Below are positions 51,728 to 63,169 of a DNA stretch of 64,000 bases, in pieces. Both the position numbers and the translations under genes were made by a program. Origin of the DNA: Hermodice carunculata (taxonomy: Eukaryota > Annelida > Polychaeta > Eunicida > Amphinomidae). Within the stretch, counting starts at the first letter, position 1, and every line of letters begins with the position of its first letter. The notes below the pieces were generated by a model, which was not told where the DNA came from, did not search any database, and worked only from the letters and a program-made list of their open reading frames with translations. The stretch covers positions 50,166,943-50,230,942 of the forward strand of contig OZ026612.1 of the NCBI GenBank assembly GCA_964020975.1, given 5' to 3'.

Positions 51728-52621
51728 AACAAGAGGGCTGTGTAAACCGCAAAAGCTCAGCTGACCAACCAAGAGATTCATTACACTTGTTGTTCTGTGA
51801 ACTTGGGATAGGGCAAAATAGGTACACACTTATCAGAGGTACATCCCTACCAAGTTTAACACAAATCTGGCCACAATTACAGAAGTTAAAACCATTGGGG
51901 AAAAAAATCCCAAGCTTTTTTTAAAGATTTTTATTTTAAAAAAATCATAAAAAATCCAAAAATAACTGGAGCATGACCATTTGGACACACTTGGTAGAGA
52001 CCCACCCGAGGTACATTATCAATAATTTAAAGTCAATCAGACTAAAATATGCATTAGCATTAGAATGCCCATTGACTTACATTGTAATCAAAAGGAAAGG
52101 TGCATTTACTGACAAGTACCCCAACTGAAAAAAATCATTAAAAATAAAAAATCCACAGCATTGCCACTTAGTGAACAACTTTGTTTGACCCTTCCACAAA
52201 GAACATATCCAACGAGTTTCAGCTTAATCTGAGTAAAGGTTCTGGAGAAGTCAAAAACAGCAAAAAACACACAAAAAAATCTTAAACAAATGCAGCACCA
52301 CCTGGTGAAGAAATTAAGAACTAGCAGTGTTCCTGTGCGATATCAAAGCAATTGGGTGAGCAGTTTCAGGGAAGAAGATTTTTTAAAATTTCTCCCCAAA
52401 AAGAACCAAAAAATTAATTAAAAATTTCAAAAATCACTGGAGCATGACCAATTGAACAAACTTGGTCGAGTCCCACCCAAGGTACATTCCCAGCAAGTTC
52501 GAGGTGAATCTTGCCAGTGGTTTTGTAGAAGAAAATGTGATTTGTGGACACCAGTGGACGGATGACGGATGCCTGGGCACCACATTAGTTCAGCTGACTG
52601 ACAAGTCAGCTGAACTAAAAA
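51728..52621 (+). mobile_element. hairpin-ended family B element, complete
   Basis: The start AACAAGAGGGCTGTG leads to AAAGCTCAGCTGACC. The core holds 'ggagcatgaccatttggac', 'gaacaactttgtttgaccc' and 'gtgcgatatcaaagcaatt' in the same module order as 41985-43331. The tail is 'tggacggatgacggatgc'. The 3' hairpin is perfect: AGTTCAGCTGAC (52587-52598) with GTCAGCTGAACT (52605-52616), then AAAAA. At 894 bp it matches the 1883-2772 copy. In this copy the outer stem has become GAAC-type (AGTTC/GAACT) where 2741-2764 has GAGC-type on one side. Confidence 0.85.
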
Positions 52622-53173
52622 CTTGTTTCCCTGCATATTGAAAGTTTTAATTTGAGCACATGTGTATTGTAGATCTGATATTACACGTAGACACTTAAAT
52701 GGCCCCATAATGATATGGACTACCTTTGTGCAACATATTCTGCAATGTGTTTAATCAGTAGTTTAATAACACTTTATTGTTCTTACAGCAATAACAAATA
52801 TACAGCTCTCAATATAGATCTTTTGTTAAAAAAAGCCGGTATAACAACTGGCTTCAAATTTCATGTCAAGATGGTTTGTGTTTATTTAGTAAAACTGTGT
52901 GTCAAAACCCACTATAAACAATACGGTTAATGCCTTAAAGCTTCTTGGCCACCCACAAAAGGGATCTGGTTCTCCTGATATCGTATTCAAGAATTCCAAA
53001 GTTTATTCTTCAGATTTCATGTACAAGACATTTAATAAAGAGAAAAATGGCCTCTGGTGACCCTCAAATTAGGTGAAGGTCACTTTCCTTCAAACTTGAT
53101 GAAGACCCTTAAATGGGTGATTATCTGTGAATGTTTCAGGATCCTAGCAATTCTGATTCTCCTGATACTGCAT
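52622..53173. other. no gene or repeat recognised
   Basis: AT-rich sequence; the words 'ctctggtgaccctcaaatta' and 'ggtgaaggtcactttcct' near 53050-53090 hint at an old tandem-core fragment, not defined further. Confidence 0.35.
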
Positions 53174-53252
53174 GCAAGATATTCAGCTGCAGCATGACTT
53201 GCCAGGCAGTGCCAGAACCACTGACCAAGGTCTGTGACTATAGTATGGAATG

Positions 53253-53742
53253 TGGCTAAGACAGGGCAAGTGGCCGCTGTGGCTAATGATTTTATAGGAA
53301 AAACGTTCGACTAGTTTCGTTGCGATCTGCAACTCATCAGGAACTGTTGGGAACACTGTGAAAGGCCTATATTTATACCGTGGGGTAACAGATCCGTTGC
53401 TACGTATGCACGTGTATTGTGATAGCGTAGCTGCGGATTCTTAGTGGATGAAAAAATTTGGTTTCCACGGTAGGATTTGATTCAAAGAATTTTGAATCTG
53501 TTGGGGTTTTCATTGGTTGAAAACCTAGGCTCGACACCACTGGGTCAGTGGGTTCAAAATGGATTTGGGCTTGAATGGTCACTGCAAACATTTTACAGTG
53601 GGGGCCCTGAATAGGGGCTAAGGAATGTGTGAAGGCACATTTCCAGAAGTGAATTCCAGTGTTTCCAAAGGATTGCCACTCGTGTGGCAATGAGAGTGCA
53701 CATAATATTATGGGGAGGGGAGCTCTGACAACAAAAATTTTT
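53253..53742 (-). mobile_element. 490 bp insertion carrying a hammerhead ribozyme
   Basis: Its limits are fixed by the 14 bp duplication TATAGTATGGAATG on both sides. Read on the minus strand it begins AAAATTTTTGTTGTCAGAG and ends GCCCTGTCTTAGCCA, with the ribozyme about 60-110 bases from its 3' end. No reverse transcriptase, GIY-YIG or other motif was recognised in its frames. Hammerheads of this type are known from Penelope-like retroelements and from small non-coding retroelements (retrozymes) of animals. I infer a truncated or non-autonomous member; which one is open. Confidence 0.75.
53302..53348 (-). ncRNA. type I hammerhead ribozyme
   Basis: On the minus strand, reading 53348 to 53302: stem I 5' side AACAGTTC; conserved core CTGATGA (53340-53334); stem II GTTGC-AGATC-GCAAC with five perfect pairs (53333-53319); conserved GAAA (53318-53315); a minimal stem III read as CTAG, then TC, so the GAAAC...GTC signature is complete; cleavage expected after C at 53309; then stem I 3' side GAACGTT. 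GTTC pairs with GAAC, and AAC with GTT across one bulged A. All invariant core bases are present. The stem III region ACTAGT is a perfect palindrome, so two copies could pair to form the stable dimeric hammerhead known for retroelement ribozymes. Confidence 0.88.
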
Positions 53743-53762
53743 TATAGTATGGAATGAGTTAA

Positions 53763-55170
53763 CAGCATAGACCTGTCACGCTTTTTTAAAGAAAAGCATA
53801 GATCAATAGTCAACAACTTTCCTTTGTGCTTTGCAGCAATACATAGTGTTGCTTTTAATGGTGTACTGTATTGTTCAGTTGCATACCACTTACATGTATA
53901 CGACTGCTCATTATAGTTATAAAATAACCCTTCCAGCACTGTGTTGTTATTTCCATTAATACAACTTGTTGATACTTGGGGGACAAAAAAGAACCTGAGT
54001 ATGAATTTATTGACATGAGTTCCACAGGTTACTTGCATATATTAGTCAGCATTTCTGATACTTTTTTTTCTGTTCTTTGTTTGTCTGTGAATTTTGACTT
54101 GAGATGGGTGTAAACAAGCATTCAATAGTAGATACAATGGCACCTACTATAAAAACACCCTAGTGTGAGACACCCTTAAGATAATAATGAACATCATTTT
54201 TAGATGCTTCATTCCATATCTTCGTTAATTCTCCCTACCACAAAACACTACCTGGGACATGAGACAACATTTTTAGGTGGCAGCTCAGGGCCACCCTTAA
54301 CCAGCAGGTACAGCTGCACCATCCTCTTTCACAGGGAATACAATGGAGCCTGCCATACAGACCACCTCTATTGAGAAACTACCTTACTAAGGCCACCCAC
54401 CATTCCATGACAGTCGAGTCTACCTCTCTGATGAATGTACCTATGATTTAAGACCACTTGCAATATGAGATCACTTTGTCCTGACAGTCAAATCAGTCCG
54501 AAAATAGCAAGTGCTATTTTATCAGTGATCTTGTACATTTAGTGCACAAGACTTCACACTCCATTTTGATATATGTGAAGGTACATTACCCCATTCCACA
54601 CTGGTCATTTCTTCTGCTGTATACATATCAGTTGGAAGTGGTGTGGGAGTTGTACCATCCACTTCCTCATGAACAGACCCTGGATGCAAGTACCAGCATG
54701 TCTGGTTTGCAGTCAGCAATATTTTTTGCATTGTCTGATGACCCTGTTGTTCAAAGCTCAAGTCTTGCCAGCAATGTACAAACCAGTGACTAAGTCACTG
54801 ACCAATGTACAGCATGGGGTGACTTTTAACCCAAAGGGTCCCAACACTGATGTGATTTTCCAGCCAAAGGGGGAGAGACTTACTGGATCTTCATGGTATC
54901 CTTCTACAATTTGTTGCCATCACTTTTAACCATTTTTCCAACCTTAGTAACATCCATGGACTGCACATCAAACCTGATAAAAGTTTGTTTTTTTTTCCTA
55001 AAGACAATTTCTTGTAGCTGTATTTCAGTGGTGGTTGATGGTTCCCACTGATTTTGTTCATAAATAGAACTGGTTTTATCTTTTTCTCTTTCTTTCTTTT
55101 TTCAAATTGTAAAAAAAAAAAAAAAAAAGAAAAAAAAAAGAGAAGGTTACTGATATTGCAAGACAAAACC
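53763..55170. other. no gene recognised; A/T runs and an old MITE
   Basis: The stretch at 54130-54500 carries decayed relatives of the TACAGTGG MITE ('acaatggagcctgccataca', 'gaccacctctattgagaaac'). A T-run (54986-54998) and an A-run (55111-55138) shape the longest frame. No supported exon. Confidence 0.45.
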
Positions 55171-56094
55171 AAATGTCTCCTAGTGGAACAGTTGGTCTCT
55201 GAAGGAAATAACTAATATTATCATTGCTTGGAAACCCAATTCACACAGATGACCTTAAGGATCTTGGGAATAATGCCATAATTCACCATGTTTGGTTGAG
55301 GTGACCCACATACAATCCAATTCTTAGTCTCGCTCAGATACAAACATGTGATCCCACCAAGTTTCACCAAGTTCTGTTCACTTCTTCAGCAGTTATCACA
55401 TGGAAATCAATTTCACATGTGACCTGTGACCTTGAAAATTAGGTCAGGATGACTCAAATACAATCATAGCCTAGGTGTGACCCAGATATATCATCCTGCT
55501 AAGTTTCATTAAGGAAACTGATTTCATGCGGAAACTGATTTCACATTAATCACAAAATTCACATAATTGACGGTCTGACTTAGACTTAAAATTAGGACAA
55601 GGTGACCTGGTCACTATTCCAACAAAAGTCCCACCTAGACAAAAATCCTATCAAAATTTGGAAAGTTCTGTTAAATTCTTAAGTAGCTAGCAAACTGAAG
55701 TTAATTTCACATAAGTGACCTTGAGATTTAGGTCAAGGTTACCCAGATACAATTTCAATCTAGGTCTCATCCCGATACACAATTCTTACTAGGTTTCAAT
55801 AAGTTTTGTTAACTTCTTCAGTACTTGCCCCATGGAAACTGATTTTATACAGGTGACCTTTAGATCTTTAGAATTAGGTCAAGGTGACCAAGATACACTC
55901 TTAATCTAGGTCTCGCCAAGATATATAAATGTACTAAAATTCACCAAGTTTTGTTTTTTCTTTTTTCAGTGGTTATTGCACAGGAACCAATTTCACAATA
56001 ATGACCCAGTGACCTTGATAATTACGCCAAGGTCACCATGATACAATTTCAATCTAGGTTTCGTCTAGTAACATAATCACACCAATACTCAGCA

Positions 56095-56130
<36 letters not shown>

Positions 56131-56388
56131 CAAGTGCTTAGGCAGTTAGTTAACTTTGAAACTGATTTTCCATATGTGATCCCGTGACCTTAAGCATTAG
56201 GTCAAGGTGACCCAAATCAATCTGAATGTAGGTCTCACCCAGATACACATTCCTATCAAGTTTCATGTAGTTTTATTGAGTTCTTCATAATTTACATAAC
56301 AGAAACTAAAAGTGTTGAAGAACAAGAAGCAGCTGTAGAAAAAACAGGCACTGATACAATGTCTCCCAGGTTCCACTGGGAGACATTT
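55171..56388 (+). mobile_element. hairpin-ended family G element
   Basis: The left end is AAATGTCTCCTAGTGGAAC at 55171-55189. The right end is a hairpin of ATGTCTCCCAG and CTGGGAGACAT ending TTT, with GTTCCACTGGGAGACATTT at 56370-56388 inverted to the left end (one difference). The core has seven units of about 150 bp marked by 'aggtcaaggtgacccagata', 'aatctaggtctc' and 'gtttca.caagttttgtt...cttcttcag'; marker spacing is about 140-170 bp. Three exact TGACCTTGA words lie at 55427, 55716 and 56010. A T34 run at 56097-56130 sits in the sixth unit. Confidence 0.82.
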
Positions 56389-59300
56389 AAGAAAAAGCAC
56401 GTGTATGTGTATTAACATCCTTAAACTATGCAGGTGACTACCAGACAGTTATGCATTGACTATTTGTCTCTACATTGAATTAGTCACACACTGAAATCAC
56501 ACTGATTTTTTCCATGGATGGAACAGCTAACTGGTTCAGTAGTAAAAAAAAAAAAAAAAAAATTTTCTCCCAAACTGGGAAATCCAAGATGCCAAAGCAT
56601 GAATGTATTGTGTAGTGTACTGGATTAACATTGTGACACTCTTAAATGCCAAACACAATACATGAACAACTGTCTCACATATTGTGTCTTTTTTAACTTA
56701 TATGATGTAAGCTTGGGTTTTTCACATGATCACCTAACATACATTTGTATAGCATATGATCCATCTCTACATCTGCTTTTTACCTCAGCCATGTGAGCAA
56801 CATACAATGTCTGTTATCAAATAACACAAATTCTGAAAGCAGTTAACTTTTTTTCAGTGGATTTTATTCCAAATTTTTCATCATCTGATACCCATTATGT
56901 GTGTATCTCCACTTCACTCCATATGAAAATAAAAAATACATATACATGTCCATGTATTGTGTGTGTATGCGATATACATGAATACAAAAAATGTTGGCCT
57001 ACATGTACATTTTAATGAGCTTCTCTTTTGAGTATCAGTGTAATTAATATGTACACAAGACACGCGGTATTGATACTATATGGTTTTATCTTCTGCACAG
57101 TCAAACTGCCTAAGAAGACATTTTCATAATAAAGGTTTTATCAAAGGCTGACATGATATCACAATGTCCTTTTTTTCCATCCTAAAAAAACATCACAAGG
57201 TACAGAGATCAACTAACTGGCAGATTTCCACATTTATATATTCCTGAACTGGCAATTTTTCCATTTGGACTATTCACATTTATGCAGTTTCCACAAATCA
57301 TCCAAATGGCTCATCTCAAAAAATTGCTTAAAAACTGTTTTCTTTGTGAGTTCTTTAATTTGCACTGTCATGCCTCCATTTATCAAATTTCCATCCTTAC
57401 TCTTCAGGATATTCACATTACTCACATTTATAAATCAATCAGTTTTCTGACTTTGGTGGATGGAACATTAGTAAAAACAATACACACGTGAATATATTGC
57501 CCTGAAATTAACTCACTGCTCTGAATTTAACTCTTTTTTCACAAAAACATTTTTAATAGAATCAAAATCAATTATTTTAGCTGTTTGTAATTGAACACTT
57601 AATATCCTGACACTCAGTTTTACTATAGGCTTTTTAAAGAGGAAATTTGTAGCAGAAAATCTTTGATGTTATAATCAATGACATGGTGAGTTGACAAGGG
57701 GCTTCTTCTGGAGGTGCTGTTTCTTATGTTGCTTGACCTTACACTGTGAAAACAGAGACACCAGATTTGATATCTTGGCATTTGAATAACAGCTATTTTG
57801 TGAGGAATCTCAAAGCTTCAATTCTCATTTAATTCATGGAAAATTTATGAATGACCAGAAGGAGTTAAATTTGGCACAAATGTGCTGGGAAAATAAGTGA
57901 CTTCACACAAAAATTTGTTATCATCATCCCACCTGCTGACTCACCCTTCCCAACCTCACCCACCCTCCTTCCCTCCAGGAAAATGGCTTATTGAAATGGC
58001 CATCCCTAGCAGGTACTGCATATTAAGTTTGAACAAGTAAGCATGGCAAAGCGTGTCACTCAAATTACATGTGACATGAACTTCATCTCTGCTATTGCTA
58101 CATTATTTCAAATATCATATACCCTTCGTCTGACAAACAACAAAAACAACAATACAAGTCTGCATAAATATATACATGATGTATACTTGTTCACAATGGT
58201 TACAATCTGCTCTGAAATTTTTAAAACATCAGTTTCCATATATAAGCAGAGTTAAAAAAAGTCAGTGTCTTTTTTTTTTTTTTTTAATGTCTTGTTCTTG
58301 CAGTAACAACCTAAAACAGCATCTGTTTTGAGGCATTTTTCAAGGGTGGGGATGGGGTACTTGTATTTCACTTGATTGTATTTGGCAATATGAATATACG
58401 TGTCCAAGAAAGGGACATTCTATGTATGTGAATGTGGACACAGATGATAAGATGATACAAACAACTGTACAAGTTGCTATCTTGATTTCTGTACTTTCTC
58501 AGATCTTTCTCACAACACTGCAAGACACACTAAGGAGGCAGGGACCCAATGTGAAGTCTGTACTAGTGTCATGCAGTCCTATCCAGCATATCCCAGATTA
58601 TCAACAAACCAGCATGGCTCATTCATGGAAAAGTACATGCACATGCACTGAACACATGTTTAGTATATATATGTATGTCCATGTATGTACATGTCATTTG
58701 AGTAGAAGACGGCCTTCAGAAGGTGTGGTCTTGGTACCAAACATGGTTGCAGGGTAAATCATAAGCACATGTACATGATCATATCTGCAGGTTATATAAA
58801 AGAAAAAACAAACATACACACACAAAAAGCGTGCCTATATTGTACAGTGAGATTGCTAAGCTGAAGTGGCCAGTTTCAATGTGCTCATTTTCAATGCCAA
58901 TTGGTACACGAACTTGCATGCAGGCAATTTCCTTTCCCAGTTACGGTCATATATATAAATTTCCAGGAAGGACTACGGAAAAAACTACCATTTATAATTT
59001 TGTCTGGAATAGTTGTCCCACATGGCAGAAAATCCATTTTTTAACACATTCTATGGGTACATTAGCTAGTATCCTCATTTTACTCGGAAAAGACTACTCC
59101 ACACATTAGCTGTATATTTCTTGTTAGATATAAAAAAATTTCTGGTGATTAACATGTATCCGATTCACTGGTGCTGTAACATTGTGGCTTGCTTTTAACC
59201 TCAACTGACCCCGAATGCAACAAATGCAGCAACAAGAAGCTGCCATTTCAGCATGGCACCATCATGTGAGGTGACATTTGGAAGCTCCTTAAACATCATA

Positions 59301-59738
59301 GACTAATGTTTACTTCTGACCACTTGTTGGGTGAAAATGCACACTACCTTAAGCCGGTGCTTTGGAGCTCCTGATTCAGTAGCTGAAGCTGGTTTTCTTG
59401 CAAAGAATGCACACAACAGGCCCCTCTTGAGTGCATGCTTCCAGCCGCTTGGAAAACTAAGCTTGCTACAAGTTATGCTTGCAAAAACACTACATTAGGG
59501 TAATAATTCTTAATGCTTCTGATTAAGCCTGCATATATTTTACATATTCCTCATACAGAGGTATACATCAATAGTAGAGCAGATAAATAAAATATGCACA
59601 TGCCACACATAAATACACACACATTTACATGTGCACTCTCCACGTGCTGAGAGCACATGGTCCTAGCAATAAGCCGACACTGCACTCTGCCGGCAGAGCA
59701 AAAAGGAAAGTGAAACTTTGGCCTGCTGCCCCACTTAC
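56389..59738. other. no further exon recognised
   Basis: If the exon at 59739-59843 is real, this interval is the start of its first downstream intron. Simple runs: A18 at about 56544, T run at about 58270-58285. Frames at 58422-58757 and 58831-59109 show no motif and lack clear splice borders. No second exon could be identified. Confidence 0.35.
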
Positions 59739-59843
59739 CTGCTTGATTATTGCAGTCTGTGCAAGTTTAGCTGGGTCAGGTTTTGTTTCACCATTTAAGG
59801 AGTCCCCTACCCCTGTGGTAGTATCGCTGGTATCACCATCCAT
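59739..59843 (-). CDS. candidate first coding exon, unknown protein
   Basis: On the minus strand an ATG at 59843-59841, with G at -3 and G at +4, opens 35 codons ending exactly in CAG before GTAAGTGG, a textbook donor (GT at 59738-59737), phase 0. The peptide begins MDGDTSDTTTGVGDSLNG and ends PDPAKLAQTAIIKQ: acidic, Ser/Thr-rich, hydrophilic, like the disordered N-terminus of a regulatory protein. An in-frame TGA lies 12 codons upstream (59879-59877), so this ATG is the natural start. A plausible acceptor (GGTCTTTTCCAG, AG at 59904-59903) would make the exon 59739-59902 with a short 5' UTR. I do not recognise the family, no next exon was found, and a chance frame is possible. Confidence 0.45.
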
Positions 59844-59902
59844 TACCGGGGTAACCAAATACTCTGCTGTGATTGGTCAGCAATGGTTCAACATCCAAAC
59901 TT

Positions 59903-62170
59903 CTGGAAAAGACCAAAACAGGTCGTTGACTATAAGTAAAGGTTGGTCCAGCGTCGAGACATAGTAAGATTCCAGTAAGAATCTGCTGTTTGATTTATGG
60001 CCGTACAATATTGTACACTAGGAAAAGCCCAATATACTCCTGACTGCCGCGTGCACTTCAATCTCACATAAAAATGCTGCTACATGATAAAATTATAATA
60101 ATTTAGAAGGCAGACTGTAATAATACAAGGCGATCCATTAGATCTTGTTGTAATATGAAATTGGCCCGACTGCCATATTTAATATTAATTGCAAAAATGA
60201 ATCAGTGCCAACAACCTAAGCATATCCAAGTCTCGTAGTCGTTTGTGGGTGAAATACATCAAGCATACAATAAGGTAAGGTCGTGCTTGGGATATTATGA
60301 GGAGTGGGTGTATTCAGTCTCCCACCTGCTGCAGTGTCTGTCTGTAAGCCAGTCCCCACAAACACGGCCTTAACATCTCATCACCCAGCCAAAGCTATAC
60401 AGTGCTCAATATCCTTGCAGCACCAATAATATTTCATATGAAAACAACTCATTTGCAACCACTCTGCCTCTTCTCGTCATGTACACCTACATGAAAAATT
60501 CATCCGCATTATTTCACAAAATGCGGCCTGGCAGGTCATGATAGCCTAGCTGTGGTGTGTTTGGCGAGCGCTCGATAAGAGATAAAGCATGCTCATCACA
60601 TTTCCCTTCAGTCGGCCCTGGCCTCATTTGCATGTCGGAACAGGTCCTGGAGGTGTTCTTGACTGGCACAAGGCTCCATGTGCAGCCTGGTTGGAAATGA
60701 AGCCATGCAGGGGGAGGGGACAAGGGATGGGCAGAGTATTTATAGCACAATATCTGAAATCAAGCCTTTTGTCCTGTGTTTGAGTCAATCTATCAAGCAA
60801 TATAACTGAACTCAGTGTAATTCAACGTAATTTACTGTAACGGTAGCAATGCCTTGCTTTTTTACATGGAACCTATTTAGGCTTGACATGACACACAGAG
60901 CAGGGAATCAATTTCTGTAGAGATAATGAGTGCACCACTCTCTGTGATAAATTATACATGTACTGGCCAACAATATTGACAACTCACTGAGCCCTCCCAT
61001 AATTGAAAAGCGGCACCAAATGCAATATTCCAATTCTGATCATCTCTGTGCATTATTCAAATGAGTTCATTCATTCCACGGCGGAGGGTGGAGAATCTGC
61101 TCGTACAGCAAAATTTTAATTAAAATCCTTCTGACTGAACACATGATTATTTACAATAACATGCTCTGCATGTGAACGGTGTTCATTGCTTTGTCTCAGC
61201 TTGTGTGTTTTTCCGTGTAATTGACGGACAAATTTGGATGCTGTAATGAGTATGCAAGGGGAACAACTGGGGCGACACATCCCACTTCACATTTCATTAA
61301 TGTAAACACGTATGCCATGTATTGGGGGTTTCATTAACGTAAATACATGTGCACCCACCATGCTGTAATTCGTTCAGCAGTGAGAGTTATATTTGATTTC
61401 CTTTTGACATCTCTCGCTGAAAGAGCACAGGACCTGGGGTGACATGCAGAAATTGTGCAGCGTCAGAACAAGGAAATAACTTGCAAACTTCTTAATTAAG
61501 CAAAACTTTCATTGAAAAGGCCTCTCTGGGCAATTCATATTCACATAATGTGTGCCCACACATGGGGAAAGTATTCCATAATGAAAAGTATCAATCTAAT
61601 CAAACGGTGTGAGTTTCACAAAGTTGATTAATTCAGGTGGTTATTCAATTTCGGACACTTCATGTTGACTGCACAACGGTGAAAATCTGTAGATTATTCT
61701 CTGTGGCTGACAACTAGACTCTGACCTAGCATTTGATTCTGGAGCCGGTCTGTAATTCCAACACGAAAGTAAATTCCTTGTCATGCATTGAAATGAAAGT
61801 GAATGAATACCAGGGAGATAATGAAGTTTGCTGCCTTCAAAGTGCTCAATCTGTGTACTTTATTTGATATGGCACAATATCTGCAACACATCACTCTGCC
61901 TTAGTCTTCTCTCTGCCCACCTGATATTATAGGAATATATTTTTTTTTTCTCCCCCCCCCCCACCTTTTTTGTTTTAAATGAAAGTCAACAGGGAACTTT
62001 GTGGAGGGATGTTTTTTTTGCCATATGTATACTATGGAACTGATAGGTAAATTTGATATATATAACAGTAATACCAAACAAGGAGTTTTATTAATGTGAT
62101 TAATGCCAAATGCTTTAAAATTCATACAGCATTTAACTTTTGGTGGTGAACAAAATGACTGGGTGAAGGG
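59903..62170. promoter_or_regulatory. apparently repeat-free region upstream of the candidate exon
   Basis: Unlike most of the window, this stretch shows no tandem core, inverted-end element or long homopolymer over about 2 kb (apart from T and C runs at 61940-61964). It holds dense homeobox-like and forkhead-like words: TTTCATTAATGTAAACACG near 61290, CTTCTTAATTAAGC near 61490, TGTGTAATTGACGG near 61214 and ATGATTATTTACAAT near 61143. About 60290-60780 is more GC-rich. I infer promoter and enhancer content for the gene running left, but conservation cannot be seen from one sequence. Confidence 0.35.
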
Positions 62171-62360
62171 TTAACCCTGATGGCTGTTATATCAATGTAT
62201 CAGCATGCAACGTTTTCCCATTAAAACAATCAGATCAAGTTCAGTGACACAAAGGTCATCCGCTTATTTCTTTATCAAGAATGGCATAGATGTTTAGTCA
62301 ATAGCTTTCCTATATATCGCTCCTAGGCGTGCACAGGAAAGTTGATGGCTCATTCCTCAG
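62171..62360 (+). mobile_element. decayed TTAA MITE
   Basis: It opens TTAACCCTGATGG and contains the hairpin words GTCAATAGCTTTCCT and AGGAAAGTTGATGG around a GCTCCTAGGCG centre, parallel to the GTCAACAGCTTTCCTTGG hairpins elsewhere. The right end is a poor match (GCTCATTCCTCAG), so the boundary is approximate. Confidence 0.5.
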
Positions 62361-62570
62361 TGTAAAGACAGCACACTTTGAAGCTCAAAAGCCTATCTTG
62401 CCATCTTGAAAATAAACCTTGCCTTGGGACATTTGAATGCCCAAACTTAATTCTGAAACATTGTTTTTGTCGAAAATTTGCTCCTGACAATTCGTGATCG
62501 TTGCTAACATAAACAGTAACATGTCTCTGTGCATGAACTGCCACACTTCATACCTGAGTAATATTTTTTG

Positions 62571-62830
62571 TAAGGGATAGTTCAACATTATCATCATTTT
62601 TGAATTAGTACTTTGGGTACTAAATTTCATGACCCCCCTCCCTCCCCCCAAATTAGTACTTTAAAAATGATGATCCCCCCCCCCCATCATAGCAAAATTG
62701 CACAAAACAGGCCAAAAATTGACCATCATTTTCCATATCCTGTGAAAGTGTACAGACCCATTTAACCCCCTCCCCCCTTGCGTACTGTAAGTACTAATTC
62801 AAAAATGATGAAAATGTTGAACCATCCCTA
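62571..62830. mobile_element. 260 bp MITE with 43 bp inverted ends
   Basis: The left end (62571-62613) begins TAAGGGATAGTTCAACATTA and continues TCATCATTTTTGAATTAGTA. The right end (62788-62830) is its inverted copy, ending ATGTTGAACCATCCCTA, with about three differences. The interior contains an inner repeat of the end ('aattagtactttaaaaatga') and several C-runs (about 62634-62649, 62676-62688, 62767-62777). Superfamily not assigned. Confidence 0.8.
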
Positions 62831-62831
62831 A

Positions 62832-62911
62832 GTCTGCTAGAATTTCATGCAATATAAAAGTTTCCAGTGTTGTCTGCTAGAATTTCATGCAATATAAAAG
62901 TTTCCAGTGTT
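62832..62911 (+). repeat. exact 40 bp tandem duplication
   Basis: Two adjacent identical 40 bp units (62832-62871 and 62872-62911), each starting GTCTGCTAGAATTTCATGC and ending TTTCCAGTGTT. No differences were seen between them, so the duplication is recent. It begins one base after the MITE's right end. Confidence 0.95.
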
Positions 62912-63169
62912 TTAACCTTGTCAAAAATCTATCAAATTTTAGCAGGTTGAAAAGAGAAGGTGCAAGAGTCTGCAATATTGATCATCCCATAAATTTTTAC
63001 TTTATTTAGCTTTGTTAGGTATTGGAGGACTTGATGCAAGTACATGTATGTTAAAATAAAAGGTCAACTCAGTTGATGCCTGTTTTAAAAACAAACTTTC
63101 TGCTGTACAGGTATCAAGTTATAATCACAAACAGTATATTCAAATCCTTCAAGTTTAGGCATGAACTTT

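Larger units (their letters stand above)
53174..53762. mobile_element. half copy of TTAA MITE type 2, split by an insertion
   Basis: 53174-53252 matches the right half of the 8431-8683 element (CAGCTGCAGCATGACTTGCC and onwards through CCAGAACCACTGACCAAGG). Its terminal part TATAGTATGGAATG occurs at 53239-53252 and again at 53743-53756, and the final GAGTTAA follows only the second. Thus the MITE was entered by a 490 bp element that duplicated 14 bp. The left half of the MITE is missing. Confidence 0.8.

Noticed and set aside
53400-53690. 96-codon minus-strand frame in the ribozyme element
   Set aside because: No motif recognised (no GIY-YIG or RT); possibly a remnant of an element-coded C-terminus, but not supportable.
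60514-60783. Exon in the GC-richer patch on either strand
   Set aside because: Frames exist on both strands, but neither has a clear acceptor/donor pair or motif.
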